The position numbers were made by a program, and so were the translations under genes. 64,000 nucleotides of DNA, taken from assembly GCA_963930645.1 (NCBI GenBank), contig CAWVNO010000526.1, forward strand, positions 124,001-188,000, written 5' to 3'. This stretch comes from Salticus scenicus. Its lineage: Eukaryota; Arthropoda; Arachnida; Araneae; Salticidae. Shown piece after piece: positions 1 to 13,200 of the stretch (the first letter of the stretch is position 1; every line of letters begins with the position of its first letter). The notes beneath the pieces were generated by a model. It was given only the letters and a program-made list of their open reading frames with translations, had not been told where the DNA came from and did no database searches.

Positions 1-3000
1 GTTTCTTTTCCTTATGCATTCATTTTTCTTACGTTTTTGCACTCAAGACAACTTTCCTCCTTCGCGTACACACTGTTTTTATGATTCCGAACCCATTTGA
101 CTCACAAAATCGTTAAAAAGGCCATTTAAACCAATTCCGCCCTTTTGTTTCTTTTCCTTATGCATTCGTTTTTCCTTATGCGTTCGTTCGCACACATCTG
201 ACTCACAAAATCGTCTATAAGACCATTTAAACCAATACCTCCCTTTTGTTTCTTTTCCTTATGGATTCGTTTTTTTCATGTTTTTGAACTGAAAACAACT
301 TTCCTCCTTCTTGTACACACTGTTTTTAAGATTCCGAACCCATCTGACTCACAAAACTGTCTAAAAAGCCATTTAAACCAATACCGCCCTTTTGTTTCTT
401 TTCCTTATACATTCATTTTCCTTACGTTTTTGCACTCAAGACAACTTTCCTCCTTCGAGTACACACTGTTTTTATGATTTCGAACCCATCTGACTCACAA
501 AATCGTCTACAAGTCCATTTAAACCAATTCCGCCCTTTTGTTTCTTTTCCTTATGCATTCATTTTTCTTACGTTTTTGCACTCAAGACAACTTTCCTCCT
601 TCGCGTACACACTGTTTTTATGATTCCGAACCCATCTGACTCACAAAATCGTCTATAAGACCATTTAAACCAATACCTCCCTTTTGTTTCTTTTCCTTAT
701 GGATTCGTTTTTTTCATGTTTTTGCACTGAAAACAACTTTCCTCCTTCTTGTACACAATGTTTTTAAGATTCCGATTCCATCTGACTCACAAAACTGTCT
801 AAAAAGCCATTTAAACCAATACCGCCCTTTTGTTTCATTTCCTTATACATTCATTTTCCTTACGTTTTTGCACTCAAGACAACTTCCCTCCGTCGCGTAC
901 ACACTTTTTTTATGATTCCGAACCTGACTCACAAAACCGCCTAAAAGGCCATTTAAACCAATACCGCCCTTTTGATTCTTTTCCTTATGCATTCATTTTT
1001 CTCACGTTTTTGCACTCAAGACAAGTTTCCTCCTTCGCGTACACGCTGTTTTTATGATTCCAAACCCATCTGACTAACAAAACCGTCCAAAAGACCATTT
1101 AAACCAATTCCGCCCTCTTGTTTCTTTTCCTTATACATTCACTTTTTCCACGTTTTTCCAACTTTCCTCCTTCTCGTACACACTGTTTTTAAGATTCCGA
1201 ACCCATCTGACTCACAAAACTGTCTAAAAAGCCATTTAAACCAATACCGCCCTTATGTTTCTTTTCCTCATACATTGATTTTTTCCACGTTTTTCCAACT
1301 TCCCTCCTTCTGGTACACACTTTTTTTATGATTTCGAACCCACCTGACTCACAAAATCGTTAAAAAGGCCATTTAATCCAATTCCGCCCTTTTGTTTCTT
1401 TTCCTTATGCATTTATTTTTCTTACGTTTTTGCACTCAAGACAACTTTCCTCCTTCGAATACACACTGTTTTTATGATTTCGAACCCATCACAAAATCGT
1501 CTACAAGTCCATTTAAACCAATTCCGCCCTTTTGTTTCTTTTCCTTATACATTCATTTTTTCCACGTTTTTGCACTCAAGACAACTTTTCTCCTTCGCGT
1601 ACACACTGTTTTTATGATTCCGAACCCATCTGACTCACAAAATCATCTAAAAGACCATTTAAACCAATACCTCCCTTTTGTTTCTTTTCCTTATACATTC
1701 ATTTTTTCCACGTTTTTGCACTCAAAACAACTTTCCTCCTTCGCGTACACACTGTTTTTCAGATTCCGAACCCATATGACTCACAAAATCGTTAAAAAGG
1801 CCATTTAAACCAATACCGCCCTTTTGTTTCTTTTCCTTATACATTCACTTTTTCCACGATTTGCACTCAAGACAACTTTCCTCCTTCGCGTACACACTGT
1901 TTTTCAGATTCCGAACCCATCTGACTCACAAAACTGTCTAAAAAGCCATTTAAACCAATACCGCCCTTTTGTTTCTTTTCCTTATACATTCACTTTTTCC
2001 ACGTTTTTCGAACTTTCCTCCTTCTCGTACACACAATTTTTATGATTCCGAACCCACTTGACTCACAAAACCGCCTAAAAGGCCATTTAAACCAATACCG
2101 CCCTTTTGATTCTTTTCCTTATGCATTCATTTTTCTCACGTTTTTGCACTCAAGACAAGTTTCCTCCTTTGCGTACACACTGTTTTTATGATTCCGAACC
2201 CATCTGACTCACAAAATCGTCTACAAGTCCATTTAAACCAATCCCGCCCTTTTGTTTCTTTTCCTTATGCATTCATTTTTCTTACGTTTTTGCACTCTAG
2301 ACAACTTTCCTCCTTCGCGTACACACTGTTTTTATGATTCCGAACCCATCTGACTCACAAAATCATCTAAAAGACCATTTAAACCAATACCTCCCTTTTG
2401 TTTCTTTTCATTATACATTCATTTTTTCCACGTTTTTGCACTCAAGACAACTTTCCTCCTTCGCGTACACACTGTTTTTAAGATTCCCAACCCATCTGAC
2501 TCACAAAACTGTCTAAAAAGCCGTTTAAACCAATACCGCCCTTTTGTTTCTTTTCCTTATACATTCATTTTTTCCACGTTTTTGCACTCAAGACAACTTT
2601 TCTCCTTCGCGTACACACTGTTTTTATGATTCCGAACCCATCTGACTCACAAAATCGTCTAAAAGACCATTTAAACGAATACCGCCCTTTTGTTTCTTTT
2701 CCTTATACATTCATTTTTTCCACGTTTTTGCACTCAAAACAATTTTCCTCCTTCGCGTACACACTTTTTTTATGATTCCGAACCCATCTGACTCACAAAA
2801 TCGTTAAAAAAACCATTTAAACTAATACCGCCCTTTTGTTTCTTTTCCTTATACATTCATTTTTTCCACGTTTTTCCAACTTTCCTCCTTCTCGTACACA
2901 CTTTTTTTATGAATCCGAACCCACCTGACTCACAAAAACCGTCTAAAAGGCCATTTAAACCAATACCGCCCATTTGTTTCTTTTCCTTATACATTCATTT

Positions 3001-3842
3001 TTTCCACGTTTTTGCACTCAAAACAACTTTCCTCCTTCGCGTACACACCGTTTTTATGATTCCGAACCCATCTTACTCACAAAACTGTCTAAAAAGCCAT
3101 TTAAACCAATACCTCCCTTTTGTTTCTTTTCCTTATACATTTATTTTTTCCACGTTTCGGCACTCAAAACAACTCTCCTCCTTCGCGTACACACTGTTTT
3201 TATGATTCCGAACCCATCTGACTCACAAAATCGTTAAAAACGCCATTTAATCCAATACCGCCCTTTTGTTTCTTTTCCTTATGCATTCATTTTTCTTACG
3301 TTTTTGCACTCAAGACAACTTTCCTCCTTCGCGTACACACTGTTTTTATGATTCCGAACCCATCTGACTCACAAAATCGTTAAAAAGACCATTTAAACCA
3401 ATACCGCCCTTTTGTTTCTTTTCCTTATACATTCATTTTTTCCACGTTTTTCCAACTTTCCTCCTTCTCGTACACACTTTTTTTATGAATCCGAACCCAC
3501 CTGACTCACAAAAACCGTCTAAAAAGCCATTTAAACCAATACCGCCCTTTTGTTTCTTTTCCTTATACATTCACTTTTTCCACGATTTGCACTCAAAACA
3601 ACTTTCCTCCTTCGTGTACACACTGTTTTTAAGATTCCGAACCCATCTGACTCACAAAACTGTCTAAAAAGCCATTTAAACCAAAACCGCCCTTTTGTTT
3701 CTTTTCCTTATACATTCATTTTTCTTACGTTTTTGCACTCAAGACAACTTTCCTCCTTCGCGTACACACTGTTTTTATGATTCCGAACCCATCTGACTCA
3801 CAAAATCGTTAAAAAGGCCATTTAATCCAATACCGCCCTTTT
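1..3842. repeat. 3842-bp higher-order repeat unit, copy 1
   Basis: Bases from 1 onward recur at 6391 (shift 6390) through the whole unit, and position 3843 restarts the same monomer order (shift 3842). Differences to the 6391 copy are single substitutions, for example the base in the TTAAAC-GAATACC context near 2676 and CATTTAAACC versus CGTTTAAACC near 516/6906. The unit contains a 101-bp short monomer (147-247), the 142-bp monomer (832-973) and several 137-bp monomers, which fix its phase. Confidence 0.85.
147..247. repeat. 101-bp short satellite monomer (marker variant)
   Basis: This monomer replaces the middle of the unit with TTTTTCCTTATGCGTTCGTT and joins straight to CATCTGACTCAC, losing 45 bp. 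The same variant recurs at 3989, 6537, 10379, 16256, 29360, 38412 and 47464, once at each restart of the larger units. The last three read CGCACCC, the first five CGCACAC, so they form two subfamilies and are useful phase markers. Confidence 0.85.
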
Positions 3843-6390
3843 GTTTCTTTTCCTTATGCATTCATTTTTCTTACGTTTTTGCACTCAAGACAACTTTCCT
3901 CCTTCGCGTACACACTGTTTTTATGATTCCGAACCCATTTGACTCACAAAATCGTTAAAAAGGCCATTTAAACCAATTCCGCCCTTTTGTTTCTTTTCCT
4001 TATGCATTCGTTTTTCCTTATGCGTTCGTTCGCACACATCTGACTCACAAAATCGTCTATAAGACCATTTAAACCAATACCTCCCTTTTGTTTCTTTTCC
4101 TTATGGATTCGTTTTTTTCATGTTTTTGAACTGAAAACAACTTTCCTCCTTCTTGTACACACTGTTTTTAAGATTCCGAACCCATCTGACTCACAAAACT
4201 GTCTAAAAAGCCATTTAAACCAATACCGCCCTTTTGTTTCTTTTCCTTATACATTCATTTTCCTTACGTTTTTGCACTCAAGACAACTTTCCTCCTTCGA
4301 GTACACACTGTTTTTATGATTTCGAACCCATCTGACTCACAAAATCGTCTACAAGTCCATTTAAACCAATTCCGCCCTTTTGTTTCTTTTCCTTATGCAT
4401 TCATTTTTCTTACGTTTTTGCACTCAAGACAACTTTCCTCCTTCGCGTACACACTGTTTTTATGATTCCGAACCCATCTGACTCACAAAATCGTCTAAAA
4501 GACCATTTAAACCAATACCTCCCTTTTGTTTCTTTTCCTTATACATTCATTTTTTCCACGTTTTTGCACTCAAGACAACTTTCCTCCTTCGCGTACACAC
4601 TGTTTTCAAGGTTCCGAACCCATCTGACTCACAAAACTGTCTAAAAAGCCATTTAAACCAATACCGCCCTTTTGTTTCTTTTCCTTATACATTCATTTTT
4701 TCCACGTTTTTGCACTCAAAACAACTTTCCTCCTTCGCGTACACACTGTTTTTCAGATTCCGAACCCATATGACTCACAAAATCGTTAAAAAAGCCATTT
4801 AAACCAATACCGCCCTTTTGTTTCTTTTCCTTATACATTCACTTTTTCCACGATTTGCACTCAAGACTACTTTCCTCCTTCGCGTTCACACTGTTTTTAT
4901 GGTTCCGAACCCATCTGACTCACAAAATCGTCTAAAAGACCATTTAAACCAATACCTCACTTTTGTTTCTTTTCCTTATACATTCATTTTTTCCACGTTT
5001 TTGCACTCAAGACAACTTTTCTCCTTCGCGTACACACTGTTTTTATGATTCCGAACCCATCTGACTCACAAAATCGTCTAAAAGACCATTTAAACCAATA
5101 CCGCCCTTTTGTTTCTTTTCCTTATACATTCATTTTTTCCACGTTTTTGCACTCAAAACAATTTTCCTCCTTCGCGTACACACTTTTTTTATGATTCCGA
5201 ACCCATCTGACTCACAAAATCGTTAAAAAAACCATTTAAACTAATACCGCCCTTTTGTTTCTTTTCCTTATACATTCATTTTTTCCACGTTTTTCCAACT
5301 TTCCTCCTTCTCGTACACACTTTTTTTATGAATCCGAACCCACCTGACTCACAAAAACCGTCTAAAAGGCCATTTAAACCAATACCGCCCATTTGTTTCT
5401 TTTCCTTATACATTCATTTTTTCCACGTTTTTGCACTCAAAACAACTTTCCTCCTTCGCGTACACACCGTTTTTATGATTCCGAACCCATCTTACTCACA
5501 AAACTGTCTAAAAAGCCATTTAAACCAATACCTCCCTTTTGTTTCTTTTCCTTATACATTTATTTTTTCCACGTTTCGGCACTCAAAACAACTCTCCTCC
5601 TTCGCGTACACACTGTTTTTATGATTCCGAACCCATCTGACTCACAAAATCGTTAAAAACGCCATTTAATCCAATACCGCCCTTTTGTTTCTTTTCCTTA
5701 TGCATTCATTTTTCTTACGTTTTTGCACTCAAGACAACTTTCCTCCTTCGCGTACACACTGTTTTTATGATTCCGAACCCATCTGACTCACAAAATCGTT
5801 AAAAAGACCATTTAAACCAATACCGCCCTTTTGTTTCTTTTCCTTATACATTCATTTTTTCCACGTTTTTCCAACTTTCCTCCTTCTCGTACACACTTTT
5901 TTTATGATTCCGAACCCATCTGACTCACAAAATCGTTAAAAAGACCATTTAAACCAATACCGCCCTTTTGTTTCTTTTCCTTATACATTCATTTTTTCCA
6001 CGTTTTTCCAACTTTCCTCCTTCTCGTACACACCGTTTTTATGATTCCGAACCCATCTTACTCACAAAACTGTCTAAAAAGCCATTTAAACCAATACCGC
6101 CCTTTTGTTTCTTTTCCTTATACATTCATTTTTTCCACGTTTTTCCAACTTTCCTCCTTCTCGTACACACTTTTTTTATGAATCCGAACCCACCTGACTC
6201 ACAAAAACCGTCTAAAAGGCCATTTAAACCAATACCGCCCATTTGTTTCTTTTCCTTATACATTCATTTTTCTTACGTTTTTGCACTCAAGACAACTTTC
6301 CTCCTTCGCGTACACACTGTTTTTATGATTCCGAACCCATCTGACTCACAAAATCGTTAAAAAGGCCATTTAATCCAATACCGCCCTTTT
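3843..6390. repeat. Rearranged satellite segment between two 3842-bp units
   Basis: The first 650 bases (3843 to about 4497) repeat the start of the 3842-bp unit. At about 4498 the order switches: CGTCTATAAG in the parent unit becomes CGTCTAAAAG and different monomers follow. From about 4964 to 5900 the sequence is a copy of about 2545-3481 (shift 2419). At 6391 the 3842-bp unit restarts. This is the footprint expected from unequal exchange or gene conversion between monomers in register. Confidence 0.75.
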
Positions 6391-9300
6391 GTTTCTTTTC
6401 CTTATGCATTCATTTTTCTTACGTTTTTGCACTCAAGACAACTTTCCTCCTTCGCGTACACACTGTTTTTATGATTCCGAACCCATTTGACTCACAAAAT
6501 CGTTAAAAAGGCCATTTAAACCAATTCCGCCCTTTTGTTTCTTTTCCTTATGCATTCGTTTTTCCTTATGCGTTCGTTCGCACACATCTGACTCACAAAA
6601 TCGTCTATAAGACCATTTAAACCAATACCTCCCTTTTGTTTCTTTTCCTTATGGATTCGTTTTTTTCATGTTTTTGAACTGAAAACAACTTTCCTCCTTC
6701 TTGTACACACTGTTTTTAAGATTCCGAACCCATCTGACTCACAAAACTGTCTAAAAAGCCATTTAAACCAATACCGCCCTTTTGTTTCTTTTCCTTATAC
6801 ATTCATTTTCCTTACGTTTTTGCACTCAAGACAACTTTCCTCCTTCGAGTACACACTGTTTTTATGATTTCGAACCCATCTGACTCACAAAATCGTCTAC
6901 AAGTCCGTTTAAACCAATTCCGCCCTTTTGTTTCTTTTCCTTATGCATTCATTTTTCTTACGTTTTTGCACTCAAGACAACTTTCCTCCTTCGCGTACAC
7001 ACTGTTTTTATGATTCCGAACCCATCTGACTCACAAAATCGTCTATAAGACCATTTAAACCAATACCTCCCTTTTGTTTCTTTTCCTTATGGATTCGTTT
7101 TTTTCATGTTTTTGCACTGAAAACAACTTTCCTCCTTCTTGTACACAATGTTTTTAAGATTCCGATTCCATCTGACTCACAAAACTGTCTAAAAAGCCAT
7201 TTAAACCAATACCGCCCTTTTGTTTCATTTCCTTATACATTCATTTTCCTTACGTTTTTGCACTCAAGACAACTTCCCTCCGTCGCGTACACACTTTTTT
7301 TATGATTCCGAACCTGACTCACAAAACCGCCTAAAAGGCCATTTAAACCAATACCGCCCTTTTGATTCTTTTCCTTATGCATTCATTTTTCTCACGTTTT
7401 TGCACTCAAGACAAGTTTCCTCCTTCGCGTACACGCTGTTTTTATGATTCCAAACCCATCTGACTAACAAAACCGTCCAAAAGACCATTTAAACCAATTC
7501 CGCCCTCTTGTTTCTTTTCCTTATACATTCACTTTTTCCACGTTTTTCCAACTTTCCTCCTTCTCGTACACACTGTTTTTAAGATTCCGAACCCATCTGA
7601 CTCACAAAACTGTCTAAAAAGCCATTTAAACCAATACCGCCCTTATGTTTCTTTTCCTCATACATTGATTTTTTCCACGTTTTTCCAACTTCCCTCCTTC
7701 TGGTACACACTTTTTTTATGATTTCGAACCCACCTGACTCACAAAATCGTTAAAAAGGCCATTTAATCCAATTCCGCCCTTTTGTTTCTTTTCCTTATGC
7801 ATTTATTTTTCTTACGTTTTTGCACTCAAGACAACTTTCCTCCTTCGAATACACACTGTTTTTATGATTTCGAACCCATCACAAAATCGTCTACAAGTCC
7901 ATTTAAACCAATTCCGCCCTTTTGTTTCTTTTCCTTATACATTCATTTTTTCCACGTTTTTGCACTCAAGACAACTTTTCTCCTTCGCGTACACACTGTT
8001 TTTATGATTCCGAACCCATCTGACTCACAAAATCATCTAAAAGACCATTTAAACCAATACCTCCCTTTTGTTTCTTTTCCTTATACATTCATTTTTTCCA
8101 CGTTTTTGCACTCAAAACAACTTTCCTCCTTCGCGTACACACTGTTTTTCAGATTCCGAACCCATATGACTCACAAAATCGTTAAAAAGGCCATTTAAAC
8201 CAATACCGCCCTTTTGTTTCTTTTCCTTATACATTCACTTTTTCCACGATTTGCACTCAAGACAACTTTCCTCCTTCGCGTACACACTGTTTTTCAGATT
8301 CCGAACCCATCTGACTCACAAAACTGTCTAAAAAGCCATTTAAACCAATACCGCCCTTTTGTTTCTTTTCCTTATACATTCACTTTTTCCACGTTTTTCG
8401 AACTTTCCTCCTTCTCGTACACACAATTTTTATGATTCCGAACCCACTTGACTCACAAAACCGCCTAAAAGGCCATTTAAACCAATACCGCCCTTTTGAT
8501 TCTTTTCCTTATGCATTCATTTTTCTCACGTTTTTGCACTCAAGACAAGTTTCCTCCTTTGCGTACACACTGTTTTTATGATTCCGAACCCATCTGACTC
8601 ACAAAATCGTCTACAAGTCCATTTAAACCAATCCCGCCCTTTTGTTTCTTTTCCTTATGCATTCATTTTTCTTACGTTTTTGCACTCTAGACAACTTTCC
8701 TCCTTCGCGTACACACTGTTTTTATGATTCCGAACCCATCTGACTCACAAAATCATCTAAAAGACCATTTAAACCAATACCTCCCTTTTGTTTCTTTTCA
8801 TTATACATTCATTTTTTCCACGTTTTTGCACTCAAGACAACTTTCCTCCTTCGCGTACACACTGTTTTTAAGATTCCCAACCCATCTGACTCACAAAACT
8901 GTCTAAAAAGCCGTTTAAACCAATACCGCCCTTTTGTTTCTTTTCCTTATACATTCATTTTTTCCACGTTTTTGCACTCAAGACAACTTTTCTCCTTCGC
9001 GTACACACTGTTTTTATGATTCCGAACCCATCTGACTCACAAAATCGTCTAAAAGACCATTTAAACCAATACCGCCCTTTTGTTTCTTTTCCTTATACAT
9101 TCATTTTTTCCACGTTTTTGCACTCAAAACAATTTTCCTCCTTCGCGTACACACTTTTTTTATGATTCCGAACCCATCTGACTCACAAAATCGTTAAAAA
9201 AACCATTTAAACTAATACCGCCCTTTTGTTTCTTTTCCTTATACATTCATTTTTTCCACGTTTTTCCAACTTTCCTCCTTCTCGTACACACTTTTTTTAT

Positions 9301-10232
9301 GAATCCGAACCCACCTGACTCACAAAAACCGTCTAAAAGGCCATTTAAACCAATACCGCCCATTTGTTTCTTTTCCTTATACATTCATTTTTTCCACGTT
9401 TTTGCACTCAAAACAACTTTCCTCCTTCGCGTACACACCGTTTTTATGATTCCGAACCCATCTTACTCACAAAACTGTCTAAAAAGCCATTTAAACCAAT
9501 ACCTCCCTTTTGTTTCTTTTCCTTATACATTTATTTTTTCCACGTTTCGGCACTCAAAACAACTCTCCTCCTTCGCGTACACACTGTTTTTATGATTCCG
9601 AACCCATCTGACTCACAAAATCGTTAAAAACGCCATTTAATCCAATACCGCCCTTTTGTTTCTTTTCCTTATGCATTCATTTTTCTTACGTTTTTGCACT
9701 CAAGACAACTTTCCTCCTTCGCGTACACACTGTTTTTATGATTCCGAACCCATCTGACTCACAAAATCGTTAAAAAGACCATTTAAACCAATACCGCCCT
9801 TTTGTTTCTTTTCCTTATACATTCATTTTTTCCACGTTTTTCCAACTTTCCTCCTTCTCGTACACACTTTTTTTATGAATCCGAACCCACCTGACTCACA
9901 AAAACCGTCTAAAAAGCCATTTAAACCAATACCGCCCTTTTGTTTCTTTTCCTTATACATTCACTTTTTCCACGATTTGCACTCAAAACAACTTTCCTCC
10001 TTCGTGTACACACTGTTTTTAAGATTCCGAACCCATCTGACTCACAAAACTGTCTAAAAAGCCATTTAAACCAAAACCGCCCTTTTGTTTCTTTTCCTTA
10101 TACATTCATTTTTCTTACGTTTTTGCACTCAAGACAACTTTCCTCCTTCGCGTACACACTGTTTTTATGATTCCGAACCCATCTGACTCACAAAATCGTT
10201 AAAAAGGCCATTTAATCCAATACCGCCCTTTT
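6391..10232. repeat. 3842-bp higher-order repeat unit, full copy 2
   Basis: This stretch matches 1-3842 monomer by monomer, including the 101-bp monomer (6537-6637) and the frame-shifting length variants. The next unit starts at 10233 with the same monomer order, so this unit is bounded on both sides by sister sequence. Only a few point differences to copy 1 are visible. Confidence 0.85.
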
Positions 10233-13200
10233 GTTTCTTTTCCTTATGCATTCATTTTTCTTACGTTTTTGCACTCAAGACAACTTTCCTCCTTCGCGTA
10301 CACACTGTTTTTATGATTCCGAACCCATTTGACTCACAAAATCGTTAAAAAGGCCATTTAAACCAATTCCGCCCTTTTGTTTCTTTTCCTTATGCATTCG
10401 TTTTTCCTTATGCGTTCGTTCGCACACATCTGACTCACAAAATCGTCTATAAGACCATTTAAACCAATACCTCCCTTTTGTTTCTTTTCCTTATGGATTC
10501 GTTTTTTTCATGTTTTTGAACTGAAAACAACTTTCCTCCTTCTTGTACACACTGTTTTTAAGATTCCGAACCCATCTGACTCACAAAACTGTCTAAAAAG
10601 CCATTTAAACCAATACCGCCCTTTTGTTTCTTTTCCTTATACATTCATTTTCCTTACGTTTTTGCACTCAAGACAACTTTCCTCCTTCGAGTACACACTG
10701 TTTTTATGATTTCGAACCCATCTGACTCACAAAATCGTCTACAAGTCCATTTAAACCAATTCCGCCCTTTTGTTTCTTTTCCTTATGCATTCATTTTTCT
10801 TACGTTTTTGCACTCAAGACAACTTTCCTCCTTCGCGTACACACTGTTTTTTAGATTCCGAACCCATCTGACTTACAAAATCGTCTATAAGACCATTTAA
10901 ACCAATACCTCCCTTTTGTTTCTTTTCCTTATGGATTCGTTTTTTTCATGTTTTTGCACTGAAAACAACTTTCCTCCTTCTTGTACACAATGTTTTTAAG
11001 ATTCCGATTCCATCTGACTCACAAAACTGTCTAAAAAGCCATTTAAACCAATACCGCCCTTTTGTTTCATTTCCTTATACATTCATTTTCCTTACGTTTT
11101 TGCACTCAAGACAACTTCCCTCCGTCGCGTACACACTTTTTTTATGATTCCGAACCTGACTCACAAAACCGCCTAAAAGGCCATTTAAACCAATACCGCC
11201 CTTTTGATTCTTTTCCTTATGCATTCATTTTTCTCACGTTTTTGCACTCAAGACAAGTTTCCTCCTTCGCGTACACGCTGTTTTTATGATTCCAAACCCA
11301 TCTGACTAACAAAACCGTCCAAAAGACCATTTAAACCAATTCCGCCCTCTTGTTTCTTTTCCTTATACATTCACTTTTTCCACGTTTTTCCAACTTTCCT
11401 CCTTCTCGTACACACTGTTTTTAAGATTCCGAACCCATCTGACTCACAAAACTGTCTAAAAAGCCATTTAAACCAATACCGCCCTTATGTTTCTTTTCCT
11501 CATACATTGATTTTTTCCACGTTTTTCCAACTTCCCTCCTTCTGGTACACACTTTTTTTATGATTTCGAACCCACCTGACTCACAAAATCGTTAAAAAGG
11601 CCATTTAATCCAATTCCGCCCTTTTGTTTCTTTTCCTTATGCATTTATTTTTCTTACGTTTTTGCACTCAAGACAACTTTCCTCCTTCGAGTACACACTG
11701 TTTTTATGATTTCGAACCCATCACAAAATCGTCTACAAGTCCATTTAAACCAATTCCGCCCTTTTGTTTCTTTTCCTTATACATTCATTTTTTCCACGTT
11801 TTTGCACTCAAGACAACTTTTCTCCTTCGCGTACACACTGTTTTTATGATTCCGAACCCATCTGACTCACAAAATCATCTAAAAGACCATTTAAACCAAT
11901 ACCTCCCTTTTGTTTCTTTTCCTTATACATTCATTTTTTCCACGTTTTTGCACTCAAAACAACTTTCCTCCTTCGCGTACACACTGTTTTTCAGATTCCG
12001 AACCCATATGACTCACAAAATCGTTAAAAAGGCCATTTAAACCAATACCGCCCTTTTGTTTCTTTTCCTTATACATTCACTTTTTCCACGATTTGCACTC
12101 AAGACAACTTTCCTCCTTCGCGTACACACTGTTTTTCAGATTCCGAACCCATCTGACTCACAAAACTGTCTAAAAAGCCATTTAAACCAATACCGCCCTT
12201 TTGTTTCTTTTCCTTATACATTCACTTTTTCCACGTTTTTCGAACTTTCCTCCTTCTCGTACACACAATTTTTATGATTCCGAACCCACTTGACTCACAA
12301 AACCGCCTAAAAGGCCATTTAAACCAATACCGCCCTTTTGATTCTTTTCCTTATGCATTCATTTTTCTCACGTTTTTGCACTCAAGACAAGTTTCCTCCT
12401 TTGCGTACACACTGTTTTTATGATTCCGAACCCATCTGACTCACAAAATCGTCTACAAGTCCATTTAAACCAATCCCGCCCTTTTGTTTCTTTTCCTTAT
12501 GCATTCATTTTTCTTACGTTTTTGCACTCTAGACAACTTTCCTCCTTCGCGTACACACTGTTTTTATGATTCCGAACCCATCTGACTCACAAAATCATCT
12601 AAAAGACCATTTAAACCAATACCTCCCTTTTGTTTCTTTTCATTATACATTCATTTTTTCCACGTTTTTGCACTCAAGACAACTTTCCTCCTTCGCGTAC
12701 ACACTGTTTTTAAGATTCCCAACCCATCTGACTCACAAAACTGTCTAAAAAGCCGTTTAAACCAATACCGCCCTTTTGTTTCTTTTCCTTATACATTCAT
12801 TTTTTCCACGTTTTTGCACTCAAAACAATTTTCCTCCTTCGCGTACACACTTTTTTTATGATTCCGAACCCATCTGACTCACAAAATCGTTAAAAAGACC
12901 ATTTAAACCAATACCGCCCTTTTGTTTCTTTTCCTTATACATTCATTTTTTCCACGTTTTTCCAACTTTCCTCCTTCTCGTACACACTTTTTTTATGAAT
13001 CCGAACCCACCTGACTCACAAAAACCGTCTAAAAAGCCATTTAAACCAATACCGCCCTTTTGTTTCTTTTCCTTATACATTCACTTTTTCCACGATTTGC
13101 ACTCAAAACAACTTTCCTCCTTCGTGTACACACTGTTTTTAAGATTCCGAACCCATCTGACTCACAAAACTGTCTAAAAAGCCATTTAAACCAAAACCGC

